In this document: positions 44,788 through 54,941 of the stretch, in pieces | Layout of the letters: each line of letters begins with the position of its first letter | Numbering within the stretch: the first letter of the stretch is position 1 | Assembly: GCA_014650475.1 (NCBI GenBank) | Contig: BMVA01000001.1 | Span: 620,001 to 684,000 of the forward strand | DNA: 64,000 bases | Reading direction: 5' to 3' | Source of the DNA: Streptomyces albogriseolus | GTDB taxonomy: Bacteria > Actinomycetota > Actinomycetes > Streptomycetales > Streptomycetaceae | Translations under genes and position numbers: made by a program | Notes under the pieces: generated by a model | What the model was told of the DNA's origin: nothing | Database searches by the model: none | Seen by the model: only the letters and a program-made list of their open reading frames with translations

Positions 44788-45792
44788 ATGCGCATCGGAA
44801 TCCTCGGCCTCGGCCGCATCGGCGCCTTCCACGCCGAGACCCTGTCCGGGCTCGACGCCGTCGAGTCCCTCGTCGTCTCCGACCCGTTCGGGGACGCGGC
44901 GAAGGCCGCCGCCGAGCGCTTCGGCGCGCAGGTCGCGGACTCCCCCGAGGCGGTGCTCGCGGCCGGTGTGGACGGCGTGGTCGTCGCCGCCGCGACCGAC
45001 GCCCACCCGGGGCTGATCACGGCGTGTGTGGAGGCGGGCGTGCCCGTGTTCTGCGAGAAGCCCGTGGCCCGCACCATGGCCGAGGGCGTCGAGGTGCTGA
45101 AGTCCGTCGCGGGCCGGGACGTGCCCGTGCAGATCGGCTACAACCGGCGCTTCGACGCCGGCTTCGTCGCCGCCCGCGCCGCCGTCCGGTCGGGCGAGCT
45201 GGGCACGCTGCACACCGTGCGGTCGACGACGCTGGACCCGGCGCCGCCGCCCGCCGCGTACATCGCCGCGTCCGGGGGCATCTTCCGGGACTGCTCGGTG
45301 CACGACTTCGACATCATCCGCTGGGTGACCGGCCGGGAGGTGACCGAGGTGTACGCGGTCGGCGGCAACCGGGGCGCCGACTTCATCAAGGAGGCGGGCG
45401 ACGCCGACACCACGGGAGCGATCCTCACCCTGGACGACGGCACCCTCGCGGTGGTCTCCAACAGCCGCCACAACGCCCGGGGTTACGACGTCCGCATGGA
45501 GATCCACGGCTTCACCGACTCCATCGCGGTGGGCCTGGAGGACAAGCTGCCGCTGCGCTCGGTCGAACCCGGCGTCACCTTCCCCGCGGGGGTGCCGCAC
45601 GACTTCTTCATGGACCGCTTCACCGACGCCTACCGCGCCGAACTCCTCGCGTTCACCGAGGTGGTGGCGGGTGCCCGCCCGTCGCCGTGCACGATCGAGG
45701 ACGCCCTGGAGGCCGGCTGGATCGCCGAGGCGTGCACACTGTCGCTGCACGAGCACCGTCCCGTCACCCTCGAGGAGGTACGGCAGGCATGA
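44788..45792 (+). CDS. iolG: Gfo/Idh/MocA oxidoreductase, inositol 2-dehydrogenase-like
   Basis: This 334-aa dehydrogenase closely fits the myo-inositol 2-dehydrogenase subgroup: GILGLGRIGAFHAE (about residues 4-17), FCEKPVA with the catalytic Lys, GYNRRFD, and IFRDCSVHDFDIIRW carrying the Asp/His pair. It would take myo-inositol or a close relative to inosose using NAD. It overlaps the next Gfo/Idh gene by four bases. Several similar dehydrogenases are present, so which is the true IolG is uncertain. Confidence 0.85.
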   Translation: MRIGILGLGRIGAFHAETLSGLDAVESLVVSDPFGDAAKAAAERFGAQVADSPEAVLAAGVDGVVVAAATDAHPGLITACVEAGVPVFCEKPVARTMAEGVEVLKSVAGRDVPVQIGYNRRFDAGFVAARAAVRSGELGTLHTVRSTTLDPAPPPAAYIAASGGIFRDCSVHDFDIIRWVTGREVTEVYAVGGNRGADFIKEAGDADTTGAILTLDDGTLAVVSNSRHNARGYDVRMEIHGFTDSIAVGLEDKLPLRSVEPGVTFPAGVPHDFFMDRFTDAYRAELLAFTEVVAGARPSPCTIEDALEAGWIAEACTLSLHEHRPVTLEEVRQA

Positions 45793-46805
45793 GCGGGTCC
45801 GCTCCGCAGCCGCTGCGCATCGGAATCCTGGGGGCCGCGCGGATCACCGAGCGCGCCCTCGTCGCCCCGGCCCGGTCCTGCGGGCACCGTCTGGTCGCGG
45901 TGGCCGCCCGTGAGCGGTCCCGCGCCGAGGACTTCGCCGCCGCGCACGGTGTGGAGCGGACCCACGGCTCGTACGCCGAGCTGCTCGCCGACCCCGACGT
46001 CGAGGTGGTCTACAATCCGCTCGCCAACGGGCTGCACGGCCCGTGGAACCTGGCCGCGCTGGCGGCGGGCAAGCATGTGCTGACGGAGAAGCCGTCGGCG
46101 AGCAACGCCGCGGAGGCCCGGGAGGTGCGGGAGGCGGCCATGCAGTCCGGCACGGTCTTCATGGAGGCGTTCCACTACCTCTTCCACCCGGTCACCCGGC
46201 GGCTGCACGAGCTGCTGTCCTCCGGTGAACTCGGCGAACTGCGGCACGCGGAGGCTCTGGTGGCGATCCCGGCCCCGGAGGACGGCGACCCCCGCTGGTC
46301 GCTGCCGCTGGCCGGCGGCGCCCTGATGGACCTCGGCTGCTACGGCCTGCACGCGCTGCGGATGCTCGCCCCGTGGGCGGGCGGCGCACCCCGCCCGGTC
46401 GCGGCGCGGGCGGGTGAGCGGGCGGGCGCGCCGGGCGTGGACGAGTGGCTGGACGCCGACCTCGCGTTCCCGGGCGGCGCCACGGGCACGGCCCGCTGCC
46501 ACATGGCGTACGGCCAACTGGAGATGAGCCTGCGGATCGTCGGCAGCCGGGGCGAGGCGACGGCGCCGAACTTCGTGCTGCCGCAGCTGGACGACCGGGT
46601 CGTGGTGCGCACCGCCGACGGCGAGCGCACGGAACACCTGGGCACCCGTTCGTCGTACCTCCACCAGCTGGAGGCGTTCGCCGAGCGGGTGCGCGGGGGC
46701 ACGTCACTTCCCCTCGGCGCGGACGACGCGCTGGAGACGATGCGGGTGATCGACGCGTGCTACGCGGCCGCGGGGCTGCCCCCGCGGCCTCGCACCGCCC
46801 TCTGA
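45789..46805 (+). CDS. Gfo/Idh/MocA-family oxidoreductase
   Basis: This 338-aa protein has the Rossmann motif GILGAARIT (about residues 13-21), the TEKPSASNA lysine motif and MEAFHYLFHP, features of the dihydrodiol/xylose dehydrogenase-like branch. The ATG overlaps the previous stop (ATGA), so the two dehydrogenases are made together. Its reaction is probably a second oxidation step or a paired epimerisation; I cannot tell. Confidence 0.9.
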   Translation: MSGSAPQPLRIGILGAARITERALVAPARSCGHRLVAVAARERSRAEDFAAAHGVERTHGSYAELLADPDVEVVYNPLANGLHGPWNLAALAAGKHVLTEKPSASNAAEAREVREAAMQSGTVFMEAFHYLFHPVTRRLHELLSSGELGELRHAEALVAIPAPEDGDPRWSLPLAGGALMDLGCYGLHALRMLAPWAGGAPRPVAARAGERAGAPGVDEWLDADLAFPGGATGTARCHMAYGQLEMSLRIVGSRGEATAPNFVLPQLDDRVVVRTADGERTEHLGTRSSYLHQLEAFAERVRGGTSLPLGADDALETMRVIDACYAAAGLPPRPRTAL

Positions 46806-46823
46806 TTCCCCTCGCCGCTGGGT

Positions 46824-47843
46824 TCAGGCGTACAGCGGGGGCTTCCGCGCGAGGTCGACCTCGACCCGGCCGCCCTGTTCCAGCGCCCGGACGCCGGCCT
46901 CGCAGACGGCCGCGGCGGCGTACCCGTCCCAGGTGCTCGGGCCGGTGACCTCGCCGCGGCGGGTGGCGTCGACCCAGGCCTGGACCTCGTCGTCGTAGGC
47001 CTGGGCGAAGCGTTCGGTCCAGTCCTGGGCGATGGTGCCGCCCCAGCGTCCGGCCATGTTGGTGACCAGCTGGTGGCCGTCGCCGATGCGGGCGGTGCCG
47101 TGTTCGCAGACCGCCTCGGCCTGCACCTGGTAGCCGAACCCGCAGTTGACGAAGATCTCGACGTCGGAGAGCGCCCCGCCGTCGGTCTCCAGGACGACGA
47201 ACTGCGGATCGCGCAGTCCTTCCGGGGCGCCGGAGGACGGGGCCGGGCGGAGCACCGTCACGGCGGTGATCTCGTGGCCCAGCAGCCAGCGGGTGACGTC
47301 GACCTCGTGGGCGACGGAGTCGCTGATCAGCATGGAGCTGGTGAAGAAGTGCGGGCTGGCCACGTTGCGGTGGCGGTTGTGCAGCATCAGCGGCCGGCCC
47401 AGCTGCCCGGTTCCGAGCAGCGCCTTGAGGCGGACGTACTCGGTGTCGTAGCGGCGCATGAAGCCGACCTGCACCCGGCGGTGGCCGAGGGCCTGCTCGG
47501 CCTCCATGACGCGCAGCGCGGAGGCCGCGTCGGGGGTGAGCGGCTTCTCGCACAGGACGGGCAGGTCGTGCGCGAACGCGGTGAGCAGCGCCTCCTCGTG
47601 GGCGGGCCCCGAGGAGGCGATGAGCACGGCGTCGACGTCCGCCGACTTCAGGGCCTCGGCCGCGTCGGTGTGGGCGGTGCAGCCGTCGACGCCGGCCGCG
47701 ACGGCCTCGGCCCGTTCGCCGTCGAGGTCGACGACCGCGGCGACCCGCGCCCCGCTGATCACCCGGTCGATCCGCCGCACGTGGTCGGCGCCCATGCGGC
47801 CGGTGCCGATGACGGCGATGCCGAGGGGCTCGCGCCGGTTCAT
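46824..47843 (-). CDS. Gfo/Idh/MocA oxidoreductase (IolG-like)
   Basis: This 339-aa dehydrogenase has [16 protein letters not shown] (about residues 10-25), LCEKPLT and [10 protein letters not shown], the last being typical of inositol 2-dehydrogenases. It is the last gene of the minus-strand operon that starts with the ABC transporter, so it may oxidise the imported substrate directly. It converges with the upstream plus-strand dehydrogenase across only 18 bases. Confidence 0.88.
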   Translation of the reverse strand: MNRREPLGIAVIGTGRMGADHVRRIDRVISGARVAAVVDLDGERAEAVAAGVDGCTAHTDAAEALKSADVDAVLIASSGPAHEEALLTAFAHDLPVLCEKPLTPDAASALRVMEAEQALGHRRVQVGFMRRYDTEYVRLKALLGTGQLGRPLMLHNRHRNVASPHFFTSSMLISDSVAHEVDVTRWLLGHEITAVTVLRPAPSSGAPEGLRDPQFVVLETDGGALSDVEIFVNCGFGYQVQAEAVCEHGTARIGDGHQLVTNMAGRWGGTIAQDWTERFAQAYDDEVQAWVDATRRGEVTGPSTWDGYAAAAVCEAGVRALEQGGRVEVDLARKPPLYA

Positions 47844-47874
47844 GTGTGTCGCCTCCCGGTCCGGGTGATGGTGG

Positions 47875-48777
47875 TCAGGCGCCGCAGGAGCGGAGGAACC
47901 TGCGGGTGCGCACCGCGATGGGCAGCGGCTTGTCCGGCTCGCAGGGGTACATGTCCTGCTCGACGATCGCGAACAGGTCCACGCCCAGCTTCTGCGCGGC
48001 CGTCAGCACCGGGCCCAGCTCCGGCACACCGGCCGGCGGTTCGCACATCACGCCGCGCTGGACGGCGGGCCCGAAGGGGATCTGGTTCTTGACGACGTCG
48101 GCGAGGATCTCGGGGTCCACCTGCTTGAGGTGCAGGTAGCCGATGCGCTCGCCGTAGGTCTCGATCAGCTTGACGCTGTCGCCGCCGCAGTAGGCGTAGT
48201 GACCGGTGTCGAGGCAGAGGTTGACCAGGCGCGCGTCGGTGGAGTCGAGGAAGCGCTCGACGTGCTCCTCGGTGTCGATGTGGGTGTCGGCGTGCGGGTG
48301 GACGACGATGTCCAGCCCGTACGTCTCCTTCACCTCGCGGCCGAGGCGTTCCATGCCCCGGGTGAGGTGGCCCCACTGCTCGGTGGTGAGCTCCGGGGGC
48401 TCCAGGATCTCGGCGGTCTTGTCGTCCCGCCAGAACGACGGGATGACGACCAGGTGTGCGGCGCCCATCGCCTGGGTGAGCGCGGCGACGCGGCTGACCT
48501 GCTCCCAGGTGGCGTCCCACTCGGACGGGCCGCGGTGCAGCCCGCAGAAGATGGTGCCGGCGGACACCTGCAGTCCGCGGCTGCGCACCTCGTCGGTGAG
48601 GCGGGCCGGGTCGGTGGGCAGGTAGCCGTAGGGGCCGAGTTCGATCCAGGAGTAGCCGGCCTCGGCGACCTCGTCGAGGAAGCGCTGCCAGGGCACCTGT
48701 TGCGGGTCGTCGGGGAACCAGACGCCCCAGGAGTCGGGGGCGGATCCGACCCGGATGCGGTCGAGGGCGACTGCCAT
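47875..48777 (-). CDS. TIM-barrel sugar isomerase/epimerase, IolE/IolI-like
   Basis: This 300-aa xylose-isomerase-like TIM barrel resembles inosose dehydratase (IolE) and inosose isomerase (IolI). The opening [15 protein letters not shown] and [13 protein letters not shown] are characteristic. Metal ligands are expected in VVHPHADTH (about residue 159) and NLCLDTGHY. It is in the transporter operon, separated by one base from the ATPase gene and 31 bases from the dehydrogenase gene. It would provide the step after IolG in inositol breakdown. Confidence 0.85.
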   Translation of the reverse strand: MAVALDRIRVGSAPDSWGVWFPDDPQQVPWQRFLDEVAEAGYSWIELGPYGYLPTDPARLTDEVRSRGLQVSAGTIFCGLHRGPSEWDATWEQVSRVAALTQAMGAAHLVVIPSFWRDDKTAEILEPPELTTEQWGHLTRGMERLGREVKETYGLDIVVHPHADTHIDTEEHVERFLDSTDARLVNLCLDTGHYAYCGGDSVKLIETYGERIGYLHLKQVDPEILADVVKNQIPFGPAVQRGVMCEPPAGVPELGPVLTAAQKLGVDLFAIVEQDMYPCEPDKPLPIAVRTRRFLRSCGA

Positions 48778-48778
48778 G

Positions 48779-49690
48779 TCAGGACTTCCCTTCCGGGGTC
48801 GCGGCCGTGGGTGCGCGGAGGGCGCCGTCTTCGGGGAGCTCCTCCGTGTCGACGCCGCGGACCTGCGCCAGCTCGTGCTTGAGCGCGGCCAGTTCCGCGC
48901 CGCCCGCCATGTGGTTGGTCAGCTCCTCGAGGCTGACCTCGCTGCGGTCGGCGCTGAGCTCCAGGGTGCCCAGGCGCAGCACGTTGAAGTGGTCGCCGAC
49001 CATGTAGGCGTGGTGCGGGTTGTGGGTGATGAAGATGACGCCGAGACCGCGGTCGCGGGCCATGGCGATGTACTTCAGGACGACCCCGGACTGCTTGACG
49101 CCGAGGGCGGCGGTGGGCTCGTCGAGGATGAGGACGCGTGCGCCGAAGTAGACGGCGCGGGCGATCGCTACGCACTGGCGCTGGCCGCCGGAGAGCGTGC
49201 CGATGGGCTGCTCCAGGTCGTCCAGGACGATGCCCATGTTGCGCAGTTCCTCGTCGGCGGTCCGCTTCATGCGCTCGATGTCGAGGCGGCGCAGCGGCCA
49301 GGGGCCCTTGGTCATCTCGGAGCCGAGGAAGAAGTTCCGCCACACCGGCATCAGCGGGACGACCGCGAGGTCCTGGTAGACGGTGGCGATGCCCTTGTCG
49401 AGCGCCTCGCGCGGGGTGGAGAAGCGCACCGGTTCGCCGTCGACGAGGAACTCGCCCTCGGTGTGCTGGTGCAGCCCCGAGATGATCTTGATGAGGGTGG
49501 ACTTGCCCGCGCCGTTGTCGCCGAGGACGCAGGTCACCTTGGAGGGGTGGACGGTCAGGTCCACGCCGTGCAGGGCGCGGATGTTGCCGTAGGACTTGCC
49601 GGCGGCGCGGAGCTCGACCAGGGGGCGGTCCTCGCCGGCCGGGGTGTCCGTGCGGACGGCACCGTCGGTGCCGGTCGTCTTGTCGGTCAT
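48779..49690 (-). CDS. sugar ABC transporter ATP-binding protein
   Basis: This 303-aa cytoplasmic ATPase has Walker A (GDNGAGKST), signature LSGGQRQ and Walker B ([11 protein letters not shown]). It carries a single nucleotide-binding domain, unlike the duplicated ~500-aa ATPases common in ribose/inositol CUT2 importers, so it should dimerise. The C-terminal ~60 residues form an acidic tail. The ATG at 49690 has GGAGG eight bases upstream; a GTG at 49699 that overlaps the permease stop is an alternative. Confidence 0.93.
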   Translation of the reverse strand: MTDKTTGTDGAVRTDTPAGEDRPLVELRAAGKSYGNIRALHGVDLTVHPSKVTCVLGDNGAGKSTLIKIISGLHQHTEGEFLVDGEPVRFSTPREALDKGIATVYQDLAVVPLMPVWRNFFLGSEMTKGPWPLRRLDIERMKRTADEELRNMGIVLDDLEQPIGTLSGGQRQCVAIARAVYFGARVLILDEPTAALGVKQSGVVLKYIAMARDRGLGVIFITHNPHHAYMVGDHFNVLRLGTLELSADRSEVSLEELTNHMAGGAELAALKHELAQVRGVDTEELPEDGALRAPTAATPEGKS

Positions 49691-49695
49691 TGCGG

Positions 49696-50775
49696 TCACC
49701 TCCGGGTCGCCGTGCGCTGGACCCACAGATTGATGAGGACGGCGCCGAGCAGCATCACGCCGAGGAAGGCCTTGAACCAGTCGGGGTTCCAGCCGGCGTA
49801 GACGATGCCCTGCTGCACCATGCCGAACATGAAGGCGCCGAAGACCGGTCCGATCGCCGAGCCGTAGCCGCCGGTCAGCAGACAGCCGCCGATGACCGCC
49901 GCGGCGATGTAGATGAGCTCCTGGCCCACGCCCTCGCCGGACTGCACGGTGTTGAAGGAGAACAGGTTGTGCATGCCGACGAACCAGGCGCCGAAACCGA
50001 CCAGCATGAACAGGGAGATCTTGGTGAAGGTGACGGGGACGCCGACCGCGCGGGCGCTCTCCTTGTTGCCGCCGACCGCGAAGATCCAGTTGCCGTACTT
50101 GGTGCGCAGCAGGACCCACGTGGCGAGGGCGGCGAAGACGAGCCACCAGATCACCGTGATCTTCACCTGGACGCCGCCGACCTCGAAGCTGGAGGCGAAG
50201 AGCGCCTTGGCCTGGTCGAAGCCGTCCATGTCGCTGATGCTGTCGGTGGCGACGTTGCCGGTGACGAGTTTGGTCACCGCGAGGTTGACGCCCTGGAGGA
50301 TCAGGAAGGTGCCGAGGGTGACCAGGAAGCTGGGCAGTCCGGTCCTCACCAGCATCCAGCCGTTGAAGAAGCCGACCGCGAGGGACACCAGGAGGGCGAC
50401 GACCACGCCCACCCACACGTTCAGGGTGAGCTGGTAGCTGAGCATGCTCGCGGTGAGCGCCGAGGTGACGACGGCGACGCCGGCCGAGAGGTCGAACTCG
50501 CCGCCGATCATCAGCAGCGCCACGGGCAGCGCCATGATCCCGATGGTGGACGACTGGTACAGGATGTTCGCCATCGAGCCGCCGTCGCGCACCGGCGGGG
50601 CGGCGAACAGGAAGAACACCAGGACGGCGACGGCGCCGAGGAACACGCCGACCTCGGGCCGGGCGAGCAGGCGCAGTGCCAGCGGGCGCCGCGCGGTGCG
50701 GCCGTCCTTCTGCTTCTCGGGGCCGGGGGCCGGCGGCGTGGTCGCCGCCGGCTCCGCCTGTTGGGCCATGCTCAT
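49696..50775 (-). CDS. sugar ABC transporter permease (CUT2/RbsC type)
   Basis: This 359-aa permease has about ten hydrophobic segments after a Pro-rich cytoplasmic tail. The GGEFDLSAG motif (about residues 90-98) and [20 protein letters not shown] are typical of RbsC/CUT2 permeases. Its start overlaps the stop of the binding-protein gene. GAAGGG lies upstream of the ATG at 50775. Confidence 0.93.
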   Translation of the reverse strand: MSMAQQAEPAATTPPAPGPEKQKDGRTARRPLALRLLARPEVGVFLGAVAVLVFFLFAAPPVRDGGSMANILYQSSTIGIMALPVALLMIGGEFDLSAGVAVVTSALTASMLSYQLTLNVWVGVVVALLVSLAVGFFNGWMLVRTGLPSFLVTLGTFLILQGVNLAVTKLVTGNVATDSISDMDGFDQAKALFASSFEVGGVQVKITVIWWLVFAALATWVLLRTKYGNWIFAVGGNKESARAVGVPVTFTKISLFMLVGFGAWFVGMHNLFSFNTVQSGEGVGQELIYIAAAVIGGCLLTGGYGSAIGPVFGAFMFGMVQQGIVYAGWNPDWFKAFLGVMLLGAVLINLWVQRTATRR

Positions 50776-51794
50776 CACCGGGTGCCCTTCGCGGCGAACT
50801 CGGAGACGGCGTCGACGTTGGACTTGTCGACGAAGGCCGGACCGGTCAGGACGGGCTGCTCGCCGCCGCCGCTGTAGTTGCCGTTGTTCTTGTAGAGCCA
50901 CAGGCCGTCGATCGCCAGGTAGCCCTGGAGGTAGGGCTGCTGGTCCACCGCGAACTGGATGTCGCCGTCCTTGATGGCGCCGGTCAGCTCCTTGTTCAGG
51001 TCGAACGTGGCGACCTTGGCCTTGCTGCCGGCCTCCTCGACGGACTGCACCGCGGTCGGCGCGAAGGGCGCGCCGAGGGTGACGACGTAGTCGATGGAGG
51101 AGTCCTGCTTCAGCTTGGCGGTGATGGTGGACTTCACCGACGGCATGTCGGTGCCGTTGACGTTGAGGACCTGCGTCTTGCCCTCGAAGGTCTTCTCCAG
51201 GCCGGCGCAGCGCTGGGTCAGGCCGATGTTGCCCTGCTCCTGGACGACGCAGACCGCGTTCTTCGCGCCCACCTCGTTGAGCTTCTTGCCGAACGCCTCG
51301 CCCGCGACGGTCTCGTCCTGCCCGAAGAACTCCAGCAGCCCGAGGTCCTTCCAGTCGCTCAGTCCGGAGTTCAGGCCGACGACCGGGATGCCGGCCGCGG
51401 TGGCCTTGGCTATGACGCCCTTGAGCGCGTCCGGCTTGGCGAGGGTGACCGCGATGCCGTCGACCTTCTGGTCGATGGCGTTCTGCACCAGGCTGGCCTG
51501 GTTGCCCGCGTTCGGGTCGGCCGAGTAGATCAGCTTGACGTTGTCCTTGTCGGCGGCGGTCTGCGCGCCCTTGCGCACGATGTCCCAGAAGGTGTCGCCG
51601 GGCGCCTGGTGGGTGACCAGGGCGACCGTCATCTGCGGCGTCGAGGCCTTGCCGGCCGAGGCGTCCGCTCCGCCTTCCTCGGACTTCTTGCCGCCGGAAC
51701 CGCTGGAGCAGCCGGCGAGGGCCAGGGCGGCTGCCGCCGCGGCCGCGACGAAGGGGGCGACTCTGCGGGAGCGGGGGTGGGAAGAGCGGTCCAT
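50775..51794 (-). CDS. sugar ABC transporter substrate-binding lipoprotein (PBP1 type)
   Basis: This 339-aa lipoprotein has a signal sequence with the lipobox ending at Cys29 (ALAGC), a Gly/Ser linker and a type-1 periplasmic-binding fold ([23 protein letters not shown]...). It binds a sugar or inositol outside the cell and delivers it to the CUT2 permease. It is the first gene of the minus-strand operon, facing iolC across a shared regulatory region. Confidence 0.93.
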   Translation of the reverse strand: MDRSSHPRSRRVAPFVAAAAAAALALAGCSSGSGGKKSEEGGADASAGKASTPQMTVALVTHQAPGDTFWDIVRKGAQTAADKDNVKLIYSADPNAGNQASLVQNAIDQKVDGIAVTLAKPDALKGVIAKATAAGIPVVGLNSGLSDWKDLGLLEFFGQDETVAGEAFGKKLNEVGAKNAVCVVQEQGNIGLTQRCAGLEKTFEGKTQVLNVNGTDMPSVKSTITAKLKQDSSIDYVVTLGAPFAPTAVQSVEEAGSKAKVATFDLNKELTGAIKDGDIQFAVDQQPYLQGYLAIDGLWLYKNNGNYSGGGEQPVLTGPAFVDKSNVDAVSEFAAKGTR

Positions 51795-51939
51795 CAGTCC
51801 TGCACCTCACTGTGCTTCACGGGGGAAAGGGGGCGAGGAGTCCGAGAGTCCGGTGCCCGGAACCTCGGGAGTCCGGGGTGTGTGCCATCACACACGGCGG
51901 TTGTGCTGGGACGCGATCCAATCCCCGAAAACCGCCTGC

Positions 51940-52003
51940 TGTCAATACTTTGTTAAGACATCATTTCACGCGCTCGTCCGAATGTAAGTACAAACTATTG
52001 ACA
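51940..52003. promoter_or_regulatory. divergent promoter region with 22-nt imperfect inverted repeat
   Basis: The 321-base gap 51795-52115 separates the transporter operon from iolC. It holds TGTCAATA (51940-51947) and its mirror TATTGACA (51996-52003), each extended by TTTGT-N4-ACAT to 22 positions with 17 matching. Each arm carries a TTGACA -35 hexamer. On the plus strand 17 bases separate TTGACA from CTACAC. The symmetry suggests one regulator controls both directions. I see no RNA gene in the gap. Confidence 0.6.
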
Positions 52004-52115
52004 CCGCCGCCCCTCGAGACCTACACCTGGGAGGCGGCAGGTCCCCGGAAGCATGTCCCACCGTGGCAGGGCGTCCCGGGACCCGCATCCCCAGCACCTC
52101 GAGGAGCGTCGCTCA

Positions 52116-53108
52116 ATGGCCGACACACCACAGTATTTCGACCTCGTCACCATGGGTCGCATCGGGGTCGATCTTTATCCCCTGCAGACCGGGGTGCCGT
52201 TGTCGCAGGTGGAGACGTTCGGGAAGTTCCTGGGCGGCTCGGCCGCCAATGTCGCGGTCGCCGCGGCGCGGCTCGGCCGCTCCACCGCGGTGATCACCCG
52301 CACCGGGGACGACCCCTTCGGCGCCTATCTGCACGAGGCGCTGAAGGACTTCGGCGTGGACGACCGCTGGGTGACCCCGGTGGCCGCCTACCCGACCCCC
52401 GTCACCTTCTGCGAGATCTTCCCGCCGGACGACTTCCCCCTCTACTTCTACCGCCGCCCCAAGGCCCCCGACCTGGAGATCCACCCGCACGAGCTGGACC
52501 TGCCGGCGATCCGCGCGGCCGGCGTCTTCTGGATCACCGGCACCGGCCTGAGCGAGGAGCCCAGCCGCACCGCCACCCTCCACGCCCTCCAGGCGCGGGA
52601 CAAGGCCGGCACCACCGTCTTCGACCTGGACTGGCGTCCCATGTTCTGGCGGGACCCGGACCAGGCGCGCCCGTACTACCGCGAGGCGCTGCGCCACGCC
52701 ACGGTCGCGGTCGGCAACCTCGACGAGTGCGAGGTCGCCACCGGGGTGCGCGAGCCCGAGCGTTGCGCCGAGGCGCTGCTGGCGGCCGGCGTGGAGCTGG
52801 CCGTGGTCAAGCAGGGTCCCCGGGGTGTGCTGGCCGTGCACCGGGACGGCACCCGGGCCGAGGTGCCCCCGGTGCCGGTCGAGGTGGTCAACGGCCTGGG
52901 CGCCGGCGACGCCTTCGGCGGCTCGCTCTGCCACGGTCTGCTCTCCGGCTGGGACCTGGAGCGGACCATGCGCCACGCCAACGCGGCCGGCGCCCTCGTC
53001 GCCTCGCGCCTCGCCTGCTCGTCCGCCATGCCGACCGGGCCGGAGGTCGCCGACCTCCTCGCGCGGGCCGCGGAGCCGGACGCGGCGGGCCGGCCGAACC
53101 AGTCCTGA
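52116..53108 (+). CDS. iolC: 5-dehydro-2-deoxygluconokinase (PfkB family)
   Basis: This 330-aa kinase phosphorylates 5-dehydro-2-deoxygluconate in myo-inositol breakdown. The PfkB signature GGSAANVAVAAARLG (about residues 40-54) and the ATP/catalytic motif VNGLGAGDAFGGSL (about 257-270) are intact. The ATG at 52116 has GAGGAG upstream. It opens the plus-strand iol operon (iolC, aldolase, iolB, iolD, gntR). Confidence 0.93.
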   Translation: MADTPQYFDLVTMGRIGVDLYPLQTGVPLSQVETFGKFLGGSAANVAVAAARLGRSTAVITRTGDDPFGAYLHEALKDFGVDDRWVTPVAAYPTPVTFCEIFPPDDFPLYFYRRPKAPDLEIHPHELDLPAIRAAGVFWITGTGLSEEPSRTATLHALQARDKAGTTVFDLDWRPMFWRDPDQARPYYREALRHATVAVGNLDECEVATGVREPERCAEALLAAGVELAVVKQGPRGVLAVHRDGTRAEVPPVPVEVVNGLGAGDAFGGSLCHGLLSGWDLERTMRHANAAGALVASRLACSSAMPTGPEVADLLARAAEPDAAGRPNQS

Positions 53109-53122
53109 ACGGAGCCCTTCCC

Positions 53123-53998
53123 TTGAACCTCAGCATCCCCGAGCTCACCACGGTCCGCGCCCGGCATCCCGAGGCCGTCGCCGAGGCGGCCGCCCGCCGG
53201 GCCCGCCGTCCGCTGATCGGCGACAGCGGCCGGCTGATGATCGTGGCCGCCGACCACCCCGCGCGGGGCGCGCTCGGCATAGGCGACCGCCGTCTGGCCA
53301 TGGCGGACCGCGCCGATCTGCTGGAACGCCTGTGCGTCGCGCTGTCCCGGCCGGGCGTGGACGGGGTGCTGGCCACCGCCGACATCCTGGAGGACCTGCT
53401 CCTGCTGGGGGCGCTGGAGAACAAGGTCGTCATGGGGTCGATGAACCGCGGCGGCCTGGCCGGGGCGTCCTTCGAGATGGACGACCGCTTCACCGGCCAC
53501 CGAGCCGAGGACATCGAGCGGCTCGGCTTCGACGCGGGCAAGCTGCTGGTCCGCATCGACTACGACGACCCCGGCTCGCTGACCACGCTGGAGTCCTCCG
53601 CCCGCGCCGTGGACGCGATGGCGGCGCGCCGGCTGCCGGTGTTCGTGGAGCCGTTCATCTCCCGCCGGGTGGACGGACGGGTGCGCAACGACCTGTCCGC
53701 CGAGGCCGTGACCCGCTCCATCGCCATCGCCTCCGGGCTCGGCGGCACCTCCGCCTACACCTGGCTGAAGCTGCCGGTCACCGAGAACGTCGACGACATG
53801 GCGGAGGTGCTGCGCACCTCGACGCTGCCGGTGGTGCTGCTCGGCGGCGAGGTCGGCGACCAGGAGGCGGCCTACGAGCGCTGGGGCAAGGCGCTGCGGC
53901 TGCCCACCGTGCAGGGCATGGTCGTCGGCCGCTCCCTGCTCTACCCGGCCGAGGGCAGTGTGGAGACGGCGGTGGACACGGCCGTCGGCCTGCTGTGA
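53123..53998 (+). CDS. Cgl0158-family (beta/alpha)8 aldolase-like protein of the iol operon
   Basis: This 291-aa TIM-barrel protein matches the Cgl0158 family that sits beside iolC in actinobacterial inositol loci. Motifs include IVAADHPARGALG (about residues 41-53), LVRIDYDD and LKLPVTENVDDM. It may cleave the phosphorylated product of IolC (IolJ role), since no classical iolJ is seen; that is inference. The TTG at 53123 has GGAG upstream at eight bases, and the gene begins 14 bases after iolC. Confidence 0.82.
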   Translation: MNLSIPELTTVRARHPEAVAEAAARRARRPLIGDSGRLMIVAADHPARGALGIGDRRLAMADRADLLERLCVALSRPGVDGVLATADILEDLLLLGALENKVVMGSMNRGGLAGASFEMDDRFTGHRAEDIERLGFDAGKLLVRIDYDDPGSLTTLESSARAVDAMAARRLPVFVEPFISRRVDGRVRNDLSAEAVTRSIAIASGLGGTSAYTWLKLPVTENVDDMAEVLRTSTLPVVLLGGEVGDQEAAYERWGKALRLPTVQGMVVGRSLLYPAEGSVETAVDTAVGLL

Positions 53999-54047
53999 GA
54001 CGCCCCTACGACAGCCCGTACGACGACGTACGCAGACGGAGGCACCC

Positions 54048-54941
54048 ATGACCCATCACCTTCCCGCGGGCAAGGCCGCCGCCGGCCCCTACGCCGTGGA
54101 CGTGAGCCCGGAAAGCGCCGGCTGGGAGTACTCCTCGCTGCGCGTGCTGCGGCTGGAGCCGGGCGGCTCGCACACCTTCGACACCGGGGACAGCGAGTGG
54201 ATCGTGCTGCCGCTGGCCGGCGCGTGCACGGTCGCCTCGGACGACGACTTCGGCCACGAGGAGTTCGCGCTCACCGGCCGGACGAGCGTGTTCCACGGGG
54301 TCACCGACTTCGCCTATGTGCCGCGCGACGCCCGGGTCACCGTGTCGTCGGCGGAAGGCGGGCGGTTCGCGCTGACCGGCGCCCGCTGCACGCGGCGGCT
54401 GCCCGCGCGGTACGGACCCGCGTCGGACGTGCCGGTGGAGCTGCGCGGCACCGGGAACTGCTCCCGCCAGGTCAACAACTTCGGCGCGGCGGGCGTCCTG
54501 GAGTGCGACAAGCTGATCGCGGTCGAGGTGCTCACCCCGGGCGGCAACTGGTCGTCGTTCCCGCCGCACAAGCACGACGAGCACCGGCCGGGCGAGGAGT
54601 CGGTGCTGGAGGAGATCTACTACTTCGAGATCGCCGCCCACGACGGCACACCGGGCCTCGGCTACCAGCGGGTCTCCCCGTCCGGCCCGGGCCGCGACAC
54701 GGACGTGCTGGCCGAGGTGCGCGACGGCGACGTCGTCCTCATCCCTGACGGCTGGCACGGGCCGTCCATGGCGGTGCCCGGCCACCACATGTACTACCTG
54801 AACGTCATGGCGGGACCCGAGACCGAGCGCGCCTGGCTGATCTGCGACCACCCCGACCACGCCTGGATCCGCGACACCTGGCCCGAGCAGCCCGTCGACC
54901 CCCGACTCCCCCTCTACACCGCACCGGAGAGGTCCGCATGA
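54048..54941 (+). CDS. iolB: 5-deoxy-glucuronate isomerase
   Basis: This 297-aa bicupin isomerase converts 5-deoxy-glucuronate to 5-dehydro-2-deoxygluconate. The signature metal-binding region is FPPHKHDE followed by EEIYYFEI (about residues 177-203), with His in GWHGP and PGHHMYYLNVMAG. The ATG at 54048 has GGAGG upstream. The stop overlaps the iolD start by four bases. Confidence 0.95.
   Translation: MTHHLPAGKAAAGPYAVDVSPESAGWEYSSLRVLRLEPGGSHTFDTGDSEWIVLPLAGACTVASDDDFGHEEFALTGRTSVFHGVTDFAYVPRDARVTVSSAEGGRFALTGARCTRRLPARYGPASDVPVELRGTGNCSRQVNNFGAAGVLECDKLIAVEVLTPGGNWSSFPPHKHDEHRPGEESVLEEIYYFEIAAHDGTPGLGYQRVSPSGPGRDTDVLAEVRDGDVVLIPDGWHGPSMAVPGHHMYYLNVMAGPETERAWLICDHPDHAWIRDTWPEQPVDPRLPLYTAPERSA

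Noticed and set aside
40611-45077. A 1488-aa minus-strand open frame across several genes
   Set aside because: It runs through four independent genes with recognisable products on other frames and has no domain of its own apart from noise.
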